From NCBI GenBank assembly GCA_048500255.1, contig JASNYH010000006.1, positions 1 through 64,000 of the forward strand: a stretch of 64,000 nucleotides of DNA. The letters run 5' to 3'. Below the pieces are notes generated by a model. The model made no database searches. It saw only the letters and a list, made by a program, of their open reading frames with translations, and was not told where the DNA came from. Below, piece by piece: positions 9,047-17,931 of the stretch. Position numbers and translations under genes: made by a program. Position 1 is the first letter of the stretch; each line of letters starts with the position of its first letter. This stretch comes from JAMHWF01 sp048500255. GTDB taxonomy: Bacteria > Pseudomonadota > Gammaproteobacteria > Burkholderiales > Burkholderiaceae_C.

Positions 9047-9206
9047 ACGAGCCTCTCTGAATGGTCTCAACCTTAGCGATTCGAATCGATTGGTGCAATG
9101 CATCTGCTGCCAGGCAAGACTCTGGACCTCTCGCCACCTTCTACCCTCTCACGATGCGTGCGCTAGTCGGACGCCGAGCGAAACCTCATGGCCTGACGGA
9201 GTTCGA

Positions 9207-9992
9207 TCATCCAGACACCCCGTCTCGTTGATCCAGCTCATACGCTCGCGCTATGCGCGCCGCGAGCTCGTGAACCGTCACGTCGCCCAGCTGCAGGGCC
9301 TTGGGATCGATCGAATCGTCGGTCACGACGCGATCGAGAAACCGGCGGAGGTCGTCCCCGATCCTGGGCGCCAAAGGGATGCGCGTCGCTGGTGCCAGCA
9401 GTTGGGACAGGCGCAGCACGTCATTGAGGTGCTTGCGGATGTCCCTGCCATCGACATTGGCGCCCTGCTCCTTGCGCAGGCTCAACTCCAGCCACGCGAT
9501 GGCCTTCAGCGGGATCAACCGGTCTTCACCGACCCATGGCAGGCCGTCCACTTCGCGGCGGCCGGACAGGATGAACTCGTAGTAGTCCTCGTCCAGCAGA
9601 ATGGCCGACAGGCTCGACACGGCCTCTTCCATCGGAATCGGCGTCAGGCGGCTGCCCGCGGCCGGCTCCAGTCCCTCCGGTGCGCGCGCGAAGAGTTCGA
9701 CCATGGCCGGAAAGCGCTCGTCGGCCGGCTTCTGGAAGCGATAGAACACCGGCTTGCCGGTCTCGCTGGCCTGCCGGATCCCGTATCCCCCGGCCTCCAC
9801 GAAGCTCCAGAACGCCGCGCCAAAGGCAGGCGTCAGCGCCTCGACGTGGAGAACGACATCCAGGTCCTTGGTGGCGCGGAATGGGAGGCCGGCGTCCTCC
9901 ATGGTCAGCGTGGCGGCCGTGCCGCCAATCAGGACATATTGGTCTGCATGCTCCTCGAACCAGTGCCGGAAGAGATCCAGGCCCCTCACCAT
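9207..9992 (-). CDS. AbiEii-type nucleotidyltransferase toxin
   Basis: The protein has 261 residues and a nucleotidyltransferase fold signature: LIGGTAATL near residue 22 followed by TKDLDVVLHVE (GG-T...DxD). This matches the AbiEii/DUF1814 toxins of type IV toxin-antitoxin systems, which inhibit growth by nucleotide addition. It begins 7 bases inside the upstream antitoxin gene, so translation is probably coupled. The pair sits in the mobile part of the window and may stabilise the element or act in phage defence. Confidence 0.75.
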   Translation of the reverse strand: MVRGLDLFRHWFEEHADQYVLIGGTAATLTMEDAGLPFRATKDLDVVLHVEALTPAFGAAFWSFVEAGGYGIRQASETGKPVFYRFQKPADERFPAMVELFARAPEGLEPAAGSRLTPIPMEEAVSSLSAILLDEDYYEFILSGRREVDGLPWVGEDRLIPLKAIAWLELSLRKEQGANVDGRDIRKHLNDVLRLSQLLAPATRIPLAPRIGDDLRRFLDRVVTDDSIDPKALQLGDVTVHELAARIARAYELDQRDGVSG

Positions 9993-10978
9993 GGCAGTTG
10001 CTCCTTCAGTTCATCCAGCGCCATTCGGACCCGGTCGTCCGTGCTGTCCTGCAAGCTCAGGATCAGCGACAGCGGATCCACGGTCGCCCGTTCCGGCCCC
10101 AGAGCGGGGCTGTAGGCCCACAGCTGCCACTCGTGCGCGGCTGGCGTCGGCTCGGGCAGCACCTGCATGCCGACCTTGCTGGCGGCCTTCCACTCTGCCG
10201 GCCCAGCCGCGTACACGACAGTGGTTGGCTCAGCCACGAGGGTATGGCGCGACAGGGCGCTGAGGCCGGCGAGCCGAAGCTGCCCGACGGCGTTTGCGCT
10301 CCCGGGCACCCACACGGTTCTCTTCACGGGTGTGCGCATAAGCGGCGCTGCCCGCTCCCAGATCTGCCGCGGGTGCGAATCCATCCGCAGCCAGCGCGAC
10401 CGCCCGACGGCGTACGGCTTCGCCAGCCCGGTTTTGGCGAGTTCCCTGACCACCCGCGACATCGTCATGGCCGTGTAGCCCAGTGCGCTCCCGATGGCCG
10501 AGGCTTGCCATTCGGCCTGCCAGGGCTGTCTCAACAATACGCTGATCAGCACGGCCTGAGCGGAAGGGCTCAGTGCCTCTTCAGCCGCCGGAGCACGCTG
10601 CCGGAAGTACTCGCGCAGATCCAGCCCGAGGTCGGGAAGGTAGAGTTGGTTGCCGGGCACGACGAACGGCACCCGGTGTTCGATCAGGCGCTTGCGTTCG
10701 TACGATGCCAACGCGTCCGTACCGTAGATCACCGGCTTGCCCGATACCGCCCGGACCTTGTCCATCCACCTGCGGATCTCGCTGAGCGGCGGCCGTTGCG
10801 CGGATGGCGCGAAGGCCAGCACGACGCCCTGTCCCAGCAGGACCATTTCGCTGAAACGGAAGGCGTCGCGCAGGAAATACGGCAGCTCGTCGGCACCCGC
10901 CCACGGCGTTGCGTCCTGGATGCGAAGGCCCAGGACCTGCTGCAGGTACGCCCGCACTTCTGCCTCGAAATTCTCCAT
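9986..10978 (-). CDS. AbiEi-like winged-helix antitoxin/regulator
   Basis: About 330 residues starting MENFEAEVRAYLQQ at 10978. A longer frame upstream is rejected because its sequence is not protein-like and overlaps the putative operator. The middle of the protein contains a winged-helix-like stretch (WQASAIGSALGYTAMTMSRVVRELAKTG), as in MarR-like or AbiEi antitoxins. The gene directly precedes and overlaps an AbiEii-type toxin. AbiEi antitoxins neutralise the toxin without forming a complex and repress their own promoter through inverted repeats, which fits the repeats found just upstream. Confidence 0.7.
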   Translation of the reverse strand: MENFEAEVRAYLQQVLGLRIQDATPWAGADELPYFLRDAFRFSEMVLLGQGVVLAFAPSAQRPPLSEIRRWMDKVRAVSGKPVIYGTDALASYERKRLIEHRVPFVVPGNQLYLPDLGLDLREYFRQRAPAAEEALSPSAQAVLISVLLRQPWQAEWQASAIGSALGYTAMTMSRVVRELAKTGLAKPYAVGRSRWLRMDSHPRQIWERAAPLMRTPVKRTVWVPGSANAVGQLRLAGLSALSRHTLVAEPTTVVYAAGPAEWKAASKVGMQVLPEPTPAAHEWQLWAYSPALGPERATVDPLSLILSLQDSTDDRVRMALDELKEQLPW

Positions 10979-11005
10979 TGCCCTTGCATCATAACTCTCT
11001 TTTCG

Positions 11006-11041
11006 CACAATAACATCTAAGAAGTTATCGTGCAAACTTCT
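11006..11041. promoter_or_regulatory. Putative AbiEi operator: nested inverted repeats
   Basis: GCACAATAAC and GTTATCGTGC (one mismatch) flank 11007-11033. An overlapping perfect repeat AGAAGTT (11020-11026) with AACTTCT (11035-11041) has an 8-base spacer. Both lie 28-63 bases upstream of the antitoxin ATG, in an AT-rich patch, where an autoregulated promoter is expected. Confidence 0.5.
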
Positions 11042-11265
11042 GTTATCCAAAAACGCCACATCCCAGGGAACGCGCCGTACGGGCCGCAGGCGCGTGAGCC
11101 GTCGGCTTCCCGGCCGAGGCCGGCAGGCCCGCACCTGCGCACAGCTCCCCACGCCGGCCAGGAGGCGTTTGCACCGTTCGGCGTCGCCGGCGTGGTGCTC
11201 GGTCTGGCATGCAGCCATGCCCAGGCCCCCACCGATGGCACTGCCGGTGGCCATCGCGGGCGGGG

Positions 11266-12117
11266 TCACCGGCACCCCACCGACGCACGGAACGCGGAAC
11301 GCAAGGTGCGTACCGTGCCCTTCGTGGAGCCGTCGACGCTGCGCGACAGCATGGCGACCTTGGCCGGCGGGAGAGCCGGCAGTCCGAGGGCTTCGCCAAC
11401 CTCCACGAGCCCCGCCGTCGCGAGGCGGCGGGGAAGTGGGAGCACACCGATTCCCGCAGCCGCCGCGGAGATGGCGGTCGCCACCCCTCCCCCGCGGAAC
11501 GCATCGACCCACGGCACGTTGGAGCGAACAAGCAGACGGATGGCGAGGGCGCGCACGCCACAGGTCTCCACCACGGTGATCAACGGCAGAGGCTTGCCCG
11601 CGAGTCGCGCCGTGCGGCTGGCGTACCAGCCGTAGCAGTCCTCGAAGAGCAGATCGCCATCGCGCCGCGCGCCTTGCCGGATCACCGCCACGTCCAGATC
11701 GCCCTGCTCGAAGGCCTTGCGCACCTCGCTCGAGAAGTCGACGCGCACCTTCAGGAGCAAGCCAGGATCGTGTGCGTTCACGCGCGCGATGATCTCGGGC
11801 AGCTCCGGCCCCGCGACGTGATCGCTGATCGCGATGTTGAGCTCGCGGCCCGGCACCTTCACCCCTTCCAACGCGCTCTGCTGCGCGGCCAGCAGATCCT
11901 GCGCCAGTGGTAGGAAGGCCTCGCCCTCGGTGGACAGGCGCACGTGCCTGGGCGTCCTATCGATGAGGCGCCTGCCCATCGCGGCCTCGAGCCGGCGCAC
12001 CTGGGCGCTGACACCGGCCTGCGTCATGCCCAGGGCCTCGGAGGCCAGCGTGAAGCTGTGCAGCTCGGCCACCAGAACAAAGGTCTCCACGGCGGCGAGA
12101 TCGAGGTGCTGGCGCAT
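11266..12117 (-). CDS. LysR-family transcriptional regulator
   Basis: 283 residues. The N-terminal winged helix-turn-helix is clear: LAAVETFVLVAELHSFTLASEALGMTQAGVSAQVRRLEAAMGRRLIDR compresses to the usual LysR pattern (residues about 5-65). A LysR-substrate effector domain follows with ELNIAISDHVAG and an AISAAAAGIGVLPL segment. The start at 12117 (MRQHLDLAAVETF) places the helix-turn-helix at the normal position; the frame upstream is not protein-like. It is divergent from the KamA operon with 157 bases between, so it most likely activates that operon in response to a small acid effector. Confidence 0.9.
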   Translation of the reverse strand: MRQHLDLAAVETFVLVAELHSFTLASEALGMTQAGVSAQVRRLEAAMGRRLIDRTPRHVRLSTEGEAFLPLAQDLLAAQQSALEGVKVPGRELNIAISDHVAGPELPEIIARVNAHDPGLLLKVRVDFSSEVRKAFEQGDLDVAVIRQGARRDGDLLFEDCYGWYASRTARLAGKPLPLITVVETCGVRALAIRLLVRSNVPWVDAFRGGGVATAISAAAAGIGVLPLPRRLATAGLVEVGEALGLPALPPAKVAMLSRSVDGSTKGTVRTLRSAFRASVGCR

Positions 12118-12274
12118 GCTGGACAACGAGCCGCTATCTCTGAAACAGCTGCTGCTGGCTTTATCTCGGCGCCCCGCGCCGATAGATTGTTCCCAATGCA
12201 CCGCGACGCATGGACCCTTCCGGATTTCCATGCACGGCCCACGCCGTCCGCAGACCTTCAACCAGGGAGCAGCC
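12118..12274. promoter_or_regulatory. Divergent LysR/KamA promoter region
   Basis: The 157 bases between the two divergent starts must hold both promoters and the LysR binding site. I see no convincing -35/-10 pair and no clean T-N11-A palindrome. A GGGAGC ribosome binding site (12265-12270) precedes the KamA ATG. Confidence 0.45.
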
Positions 12275-13645
12275 ATGCAACAAGTCCCCGCCGCAGCCAG
12301 GTACAAGCCCTACACACGTCTCACGATCCGGCAAGCGCCGCAATGGGAAGCCCTGTCCGGCGAACAGCGGCTGGCGATCGACATCGTGGCGCGGGTGCTC
12401 CCTTTCCGCGTCAACGCCTATGTCCTCGACCAGCTGATCGACTGGGACAACATTCCGGACGATCCGATCTACCGGCTGACCTTCCCGCACAGGGACATGT
12501 TGTTCGAGAGTGAGTTCTCGCTCTTGCATCGCATGGTCTCCAACGGCGAGCCCGACGCCGCGATCGATCCGGTGGTCCGGTCGATCCGCATGCGGATGAA
12601 TCCGCACCCGGCCGGGCAGATGACGCACAACATCCCCATGCTGGACGGTGTCGCGCTGCGCGGCCTGCAGCACAAGTACCGCGAGACCGTCCTGTTCTTC
12701 CCGAGCGCGGGGCAGACATGCCACGCCTACTGCACGTTCTGCTTCCGATGGCCGCAGTTCGTCGGCATGGAGGAACTCAAGTTTGATGCCAAGGAGTCGC
12801 AGGAACTGGTCGCCTACCTGCGCCGCCACCCCGAAGTCACCGACGTGCTGATCACCGGCGGCGATCCTCTCGTGATGAACGCGCGCTCGCTGTCGGAGTA
12901 CCTTGAGCCGTTGCTGGCGCCCGAGCTGGCGCACGTGCAAAACATCCGCATCGGGACCAAGGCCGTGGCCTACTGGCCGCAGCGCTTCGTCAGCGACAAG
13001 GACGCCGACGAGCTGATGCGTCTGTTCGAGCGCATCGTGTCCGCCGGACGCAATCTCGCCGTGATGGGGCACTACAACCATCCGCGCGAGCTGCAGCACC
13101 CGGTCGCGCAGCAGGCGGTCCGGCGCATCATCGGCACGGGAGCGACCTTGCGGATGCAGGCGCCGCTCATCCGCCACGTCAACGAGGACCCGGCCTGCTG
13201 GAGCGAGCTCTGGACCACCGGCGTGAGGCTGGGCGCGACGCCGTACTACATGTTCGTCGAGCGCGACACCGGCCCCAGCGACTACTTCAAGCTTCCCCTC
13301 GCGCGCGCCTACGACATCTTCCAGCGCGCCTACCGCTCGGTCTCCGGCCTCGCGCGCACGGTGCGCGGCCCATCGATGAGCGCATTCCCTGGCAAGGTGA
13401 TGATCGACGGCGTGGTCGAGCTCGCCGGTGAGAAGGTGTTCGCGCTGCAGTTCCTGCAGGCGCGCAATCCGCTCTGGGTGCGAAGGCCCTTCTATGCCGG
13501 CTTCGACGACCAGGCGGGCTGGCTCGACCAGCTGCGCCCGGCCTTCGGCGCGCGCCGCTTCTTCTTCGAGGAAGAGGACGCAACGGACGGTCCCATCCGC
13601 CACGAGGGCGCGCGCTCCATTCCGATCGCTTCCGCGGTGCATTGA
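12275..13645 (+). CDS. KamA-family radical SAM aminomutase
   Basis: 456 residues. The radical SAM [4Fe-4S] motif CxxxCxxC appears as CHAYCTFC (about Cys149, 153, 156), followed by ITGGDPLV, the glycine-rich SAM-binding motif. Near the C-terminus SAFPGKVMIDG (Lys near 374) corresponds to the PLP-binding PGGGGK motif of lysine 2,3-aminomutases. The family moves an alpha-amino group to the beta carbon using SAM, a 5'-deoxyadenosyl radical and PLP. The FRWPQFVG after the cysteines differs from the CRHCTRRR pattern of bona fide lysine 2,3-aminomutase and EpmB, so the substrate is open. First gene of a three-gene operon with a flavoprotein and an MFS transporter. Confidence 0.85.
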   Translation: MQQVPAAARYKPYTRLTIRQAPQWEALSGEQRLAIDIVARVLPFRVNAYVLDQLIDWDNIPDDPIYRLTFPHRDMLFESEFSLLHRMVSNGEPDAAIDPVVRSIRMRMNPHPAGQMTHNIPMLDGVALRGLQHKYRETVLFFPSAGQTCHAYCTFCFRWPQFVGMEELKFDAKESQELVAYLRRHPEVTDVLITGGDPLVMNARSLSEYLEPLLAPELAHVQNIRIGTKAVAYWPQRFVSDKDADELMRLFERIVSAGRNLAVMGHYNHPRELQHPVAQQAVRRIIGTGATLRMQAPLIRHVNEDPACWSELWTTGVRLGATPYYMFVERDTGPSDYFKLPLARAYDIFQRAYRSVSGLARTVRGPSMSAFPGKVMIDGVVELAGEKVFALQFLQARNPLWVRRPFYAGFDDQAGWLDQLRPAFGARRFFFEEEDATDGPIRHEGARSIPIASAVH

Positions 13646-13704
13646 GCCCGCGGGCATACCCGCCGGACCCACGGACCACGGCGCCACACGAGGAGACATC
13701 GACC

Positions 13705-15591
13705 ATGCAAGCGATACGGATGGCCATCATCGGCATGGGCCCGCGCGGGCTCACCGTGCTCGAGCGGGTTCTGGAGCATGCACACAGGCTCCCCGCTGCG
13801 ACCCCTGTCCGGATCGACGTCTACGACGACGGCGTGGCCGGGGAAGGCTGCCACCGCTCCGCCCAGCCCGATCACCTGCTCATCAACACCGTGGCCTCGC
13901 AGGTCACCGTCTTCGCACCCGCGAGCAAGGCGGGAGGCCAGGGCGGCATCTCGCTGGTCGAGTGGGCGCACGGCGCGGGCTACCGGCGGCATGGCAACCG
14001 CTTCCATCGCGAGGCGCCCGGATCGGGCGTGCCGATCACCCAGGCCGACCACCTGCCGCGCAGCCTGCTCGGCGAATACCTCGCCTGGGCCTACCGGCGC
14101 ATCGCCGGTATGCTGCCGGCACACGTCACCGTGGCCCACCACCGCCAGCGCGTGAGGGACGTGATTCCTCAGGCCGAGGGCCACCGGGTGGTGTGCGCCG
14201 ACGGCGGGGAGCACCCGGCCCGCTATCTCTTCCTGACCACGGGCCACGGCCGCCGCCAGCCGACCGAAGAGGACCGCTCGTTCGCGGACTTCGCCGCGCG
14301 CCACGCTCCGCGCAACGGCCGCCTTGCGTACTTCGCCTCGCCCTACCCCATCGAGACGCTGGACAGCATCCCGGCGGCCGCCACCGTGGCCGTCCAGGGG
14401 CTGGGCCTGACCGCGCACGACGTCGTGTCGGCCCTGACGCTGGGACGCGGCGGTCGCTACCTTCAGGCCCCAGGTGCGCTGCGCTACCTGCCCTCCGGCC
14501 GGGAGCCCCGCCTGCTGCTGTTCTCCCGCAACAGCCTGCCCTTCGCGGCGCGGGGCGTCAACCAGAAGGGACTGACCGGCCGCCACCAGGCCCGCTTCTT
14601 CACTGCGGAGACCGTGGCCCGCACGAGGCAGGCCGTGCTCGCCGCCACGGGCGACCCGCGCCTTGACTTCCAGGCAGACGTGCTGCCGCTCGTCCTTCGG
14701 GAAATGGCGTACGCGTACCGCTGTGCCGGGCAAGACGCCGAAGGGGACGCACCAGGCCCCGGCGAGGGCTTCGAGCCGACGCCGGACGAGCTGCTGGCCC
14801 TGGAGTCCATTCTCTGGCCGCTGAAGCGGAACTCCTTTGCCTCGTTCGATGCGTTCCAGGCCTTCGTGCACGGCCTCGTCGAGCAGGACCTCCTCGAGGC
14901 CGCCAAGGGCAACCGGGGCAGCGCCGTGAAGGCCGCCACCGATGTCCTGCGCGACACGCGCGAAGCCTTGCGCGCGGCCGTGGAGCACGGCGGGCTCACG
15001 CCCGCATCGCATCGCTTCTTCGTGCAGGACTTCAACGCGGCCACCAACCGCGTGGCCTTCGGTCCGCCGCGCCAGCGCAACGCCGAGTACCTGGCGTTGC
15101 GGCAGGCGGGGCTGATCGACATCGTGGGCGGGCCGGGCGCGCGGGTGGTCGCCGACGACGGTCTGGCGCGGTTCCGGATCGAGGCGCCCTACCCCGCCGG
15201 CACGCACAGCAGCGAGGCCGACGTCCTTGTGATCGCCCGGCTGGATGCCTACTCGCCGCTGACCGACGCCTCCACGCTGACGTCCCACCTCCTCGCGCGC
15301 GGGCTGATTCGCCCTTTCCGCAACGGCGACTACCACCCGAGCGGTATCGACATTGACGCAGCGATGCATCCCATCGGCGCCGACGGCACGGCACGGCCCG
15401 ACATCTGGGTGCTCGGCTACCCTGCCGAGGGTCCGCATTTCTACACCCATGCGCTGCCGCGCCCGCACATCCCGTCGCGGCAAACCGAGGATGCGCAGCG
15501 CTGCATCCTCGAGATGCTCTCGGACATCGCGCGGCAGACCACAGGCGCCAGTGCCCGCACCCTGCAAGCCGCAGACCGGCCCGCACCATGA
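13705..15591 (+). CDS. Large FAD/NAD(P)-binding protein (NAD-binding-9 type)
   Basis: 628 residues with the ATG at 13705, just after an AGGAGA ribosome binding site (13690-13695). The N-terminus has a dinucleotide-binding beta-alpha-beta fold, MAIIGMGPRGLTVLERVL, and an acidic end of the second strand in IDVYDD. The internal TTGHG and VQGLGLTAHDVV segments resemble flavoprotein monooxygenases of the PF13454 type. No signal peptide is visible, so it is cytosolic. It starts 59 bases after the aminomutase and is followed by a transporter, suggesting it modifies the aminomutase product, for example by oxidation. This family includes many uncharacterised members, so the reaction is inference. Confidence 0.75.
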   Translation: MQAIRMAIIGMGPRGLTVLERVLEHAHRLPAATPVRIDVYDDGVAGEGCHRSAQPDHLLINTVASQVTVFAPASKAGGQGGISLVEWAHGAGYRRHGNRFHREAPGSGVPITQADHLPRSLLGEYLAWAYRRIAGMLPAHVTVAHHRQRVRDVIPQAEGHRVVCADGGEHPARYLFLTTGHGRRQPTEEDRSFADFAARHAPRNGRLAYFASPYPIETLDSIPAAATVAVQGLGLTAHDVVSALTLGRGGRYLQAPGALRYLPSGREPRLLLFSRNSLPFAARGVNQKGLTGRHQARFFTAETVARTRQAVLAATGDPRLDFQADVLPLVLREMAYAYRCAGQDAEGDAPGPGEGFEPTPDELLALESILWPLKRNSFASFDAFQAFVHGLVEQDLLEAAKGNRGSAVKAATDVLRDTREALRAAVEHGGLTPASHRFFVQDFNAATNRVAFGPPRQRNAEYLALRQAGLIDIVGGPGARVVADDGLARFRIEAPYPAGTHSSEADVLVIARLDAYSPLTDASTLTSHLLARGLIRPFRNGDYHPSGIDIDAAMHPIGADGTARPDIWVLGYPAEGPHFYTHALPRPHIPSRQTEDAQRCILEMLSDIARQTTGASARTLQAADRPAP

Positions 15592-15692
15592 CGCCCGCCT
15601 GCCGCCGGGCCGCGACGGGGATCCGCAGGCGGTTCCTGTCGGAACTCCGACGTACCGCGGCGAGCCTCCGGCGCGCCGTGGGCGCGTGAGCC

Positions 15693-17252
15693 GTGGCACC
15701 GAAGCGGCCTCGAAGCCCTCCCCATCCCGCCAGGACGGCACGCACAGGATCGCCCGGGGGCGTCGCGGCGCGCCAGGTCCACGCGGTGTTCTGGGCGCTC
15801 GTGCCGGTCATGCTGCTGGGGGCGGCGGACCAGGCGCTCGTCGCGCCCGCGCTGGGCGCCATGGCCCGGACCTTCGATGCCCGCGACGAGGTCGTCTGGG
15901 TCGTGACGGCCTATCTGCTGAGCGCCACGGCAAGTGCTCCGCTCGCCGGGCGGCTGAGCGACCTCTACGGACGGCGCAGCGTGCTGCTCGGCGCGCTCGG
16001 GCTGTTCCTGGCTGGCGCCCTGGTGTGCGGATGGGCCGCTTCGCTCGGGACGCTGGTCGCGGGGCGCAGCGTCCAGGGGCTGGGCGGCGGCGCGCTGGTC
16101 GCCTTGCCCAACGCCATCGTCGCGGACATCCTGACGGCGCGCGAGCGTGGCCGCTACCAGGCCTACATCTCCTGTACCCACGCACTGGCCGGCCTCGCGG
16201 GGCCACTCGCCGGCGCGCTGCTGTCGGCCCATGCGTCTTGGCGCTGGATCTACTGGCTGCAGGTGCCGCTGATCGCGACCGCAGCGGCGCTGTGCTGGCG
16301 CACCCTCGACGGCCGGCCCGCGGCCGGACGGCGGGGCGGCCTCGATCCGCTCGGCGTCGCACTGATGTCCGGTGCCACCGCCTGCCTGCTGCTCGCGCTG
16401 TCCTGGTCGGGTCGTCGCATCGGCTGGATGCAGCCCCCCACCCTGGCGCTGCTCGGGGCGGCCGCCGCGCTCGCCGGTGCCTTCCTGGGCTGGCAGACCC
16501 TGGCCCGCTACCCGCTGGTGCCCGCCTCCGTGCGGCGCCACCGCGTCGTCGCGGTGGCATCTGCCGTCGGCCTGCTTGTCGCGATGGTCCACGGGGCGCT
16601 GTACATGCAGGCACCGGTCTACCTTCAGGGCATCCACGCCATGAGCGGCTCGAGCGCGGGAACCGCGCTCGCGGTGCCCCTGGCCGGCGTGGTGCTGGGC
16701 GCCTTCCTGTCGGGGCAGTACATGCGCCGCAGCGGCCGCTACAAGCCGGCTGCGCTCGCGGGACTGCTGCTGGCGACGATCGCGGCGGGCGCCCTGGCCT
16801 GGGCGCCCGGCCGCTCGGCCGCCTGGACGGCGGTGGCCTGGATGCTGCTGCTGGGGCTGGGCATCGGCGCCAGCCAGCCGCCCATGACGCTGGCCTCCCA
16901 GAACGCCGTCCCGCCGAGCGAGATCGGCATCGCCACCGCCCTGCAGATGTTCGCGCGGGCGGTCGGCGCGGCCATCGGCGTCGCCGCCTCCAGCGCCCTG
17001 GTGCCTCAGATGCCGGGACCATGCGCGGCCTGCGCGGACGGTCTCGCGGTGCAGGCCAATGGTCCCGTCGTCGGCCCGCAGACGCTCGGCATCCTCTTCG
17101 CCGCCTTCGCGGCAATCCTGGGCCTGGCGTCGCTGGCCGCGACACGGCTGCCGGTCCTGCCGTTTCGCGAGCCACCCGCGCACGCCGCCGGGCCGGGCTG
17201 CGCGTCAGGCGAGCAGGGGAAGCAGCCGGGACACCAGGTCCCGCCGGGCTGA
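15693..17252 (+). CDS. MFS drug:H+ antiporter-2 type transporter, 14 helices
   Basis: 519 residues from a GTG at 15693. A basic, proline-rich N-terminus precedes repeated hydrophobic segments. The cytoplasmic loop RLSDLYGRRSVLLG is the MFS motif A (GxLaDrxGrrxxl), and a motif-C-like region GLAGPLAGALLS lies in helix 5. Its length and two extra central helices fit the DHA2 export branch (EmrB/QacA). It follows the KamA and flavoprotein genes on the same strand, so export of their product is the natural reading. The last 48 bases overlap the 3' end of the convergent hydrolase gene. Confidence 0.88.
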   Translation: MAPKRPRSPPHPARTARTGSPGGVAARQVHAVFWALVPVMLLGAADQALVAPALGAMARTFDARDEVVWVVTAYLLSATASAPLAGRLSDLYGRRSVLLGALGLFLAGALVCGWAASLGTLVAGRSVQGLGGGALVALPNAIVADILTARERGRYQAYISCTHALAGLAGPLAGALLSAHASWRWIYWLQVPLIATAAALCWRTLDGRPAAGRRGGLDPLGVALMSGATACLLLALSWSGRRIGWMQPPTLALLGAAAALAGAFLGWQTLARYPLVPASVRRHRVVAVASAVGLLVAMVHGALYMQAPVYLQGIHAMSGSSAGTALAVPLAGVVLGAFLSGQYMRRSGRYKPAALAGLLLATIAAGALAWAPGRSAAWTAVAWMLLLGLGIGASQPPMTLASQNAVPPSEIGIATALQMFARAVGAAIGVAASSALVPQMPGPCAACADGLAVQANGPVVGPQTLGILFAAFAAILGLASLAATRLPVLPFREPPAHAAGPGCASGEQGKQPGHQVPPG

Positions 17253-17915
17253 TGCCCGGCCGGCCAGCCAGTCGTGCAGCCGGTGGCTCGCACCCTCCAG
17301 GCGCACGAGCTCGGCGCTGCGCGCATGGGCGGCGGCTTGCGCATAGCCGTCCCGCACGGCCTCAGGGATGACCTCGTCCGCCGTGCCATAGACGACGAGC
17401 ACGCGCCCTGCGTACCTTCCCAGGGCATCGAGGGCCGGCGAATCGGCGAACGTGCGGGTGGCGCGGATGACTTCGCGGAACGCCGTGCCGAAGCGCGCGT
17501 CCTCGGCGCGCGCCTCGTACGCCGCGGGACAGAAGAGCACGAGGGCCTTGGGCCGAACTGCGTCGAGCACGCGGCAGGCCGTGTGCCCGGCCATGCTGGT
17601 GGCGATGAGCGCGCGGGCCCGCGACGGCCTCAGCGCCTCGACGACGCACGCCACTTCCTCCTGCCGCTGGCGCAGCGTCGCGTCCGCGAGCCGCCCTCCG
17701 CTGCGCCCATGGCCCGAGAAATCAAAGGCCGCGCAGGCCACGCCCTCGCGCGCCAGCGCCTCGCGCAGATAGCGGGTGCCGTCGGCGCTGGTGGCGGCTC
17801 CGCCGCCGTGCAGGAACAGCGCGTAGTCCTGCGGGGAACAGCGCGCCGCATCCCAGCTTGCCGTGGCATGCAGCATCCCGCCCCGGAAGGCGACACCGAA
17901 CGTGAATTCGCCCAT
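17205..17915 (-). CDS. Alpha/beta hydrolase
   Basis: 236 residues. Features are FLHGGG (oxyanion region, near 34), FDFSGHGRSGG, the nucleophile elbow ATSMAGH with Ser near residue 107, an acid in VYGTADEVIP and a catalytic His in GASHRLHDW. No signal peptide. Ester, lactone or thioester hydrolysis is likely but the substrate is unknown. It is the last gene of the nine-gene minus-strand operon, 16 bases downstream of a Bug receptor gene, and converges with the MFS gene. Confidence 0.82.
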   Translation of the reverse strand: MGEFTFGVAFRGGMLHATASWDAARCSPQDYALFLHGGGAATSADGTRYLREALAREGVACAAFDFSGHGRSGGRLADATLRQRQEEVACVVEALRPSRARALIATSMAGHTACRVLDAVRPKALVLFCPAAYEARAEDARFGTAFREVIRATRTFADSPALDALGRYAGRVLVVYGTADEVIPEAVRDGYAQAAAHARSAELVRLEGASHRLHDWLAGRASARRDLVSRLLPLLA

Positions 17916-17931
17916 TCCCCGCTCGGCAGGT

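Noticed and set aside
10979..11512. N-terminal extension of the AbiEi-like antitoxin to 508 residues.
   Set aside because: The extension is not protein-like, would cross the inverted-repeat operator, and overlaps the 3' end of the LysR gene.
12161..13699. Minus-strand open frame of about 510 codons opposite the aminomutase.
   Set aside because: It is antisense to a gene with an intact radical SAM motif and has no family-like segments. Long shadows of this kind are expected at very high GC.
15693..17252. Overlap of the MFS gene with the hydrolase gene considered a sign of a false MFS end.
   Set aside because: Both frames are well supported. The overlap is only 48 bases at the two 3' ends, which is acceptable for convergent genes.
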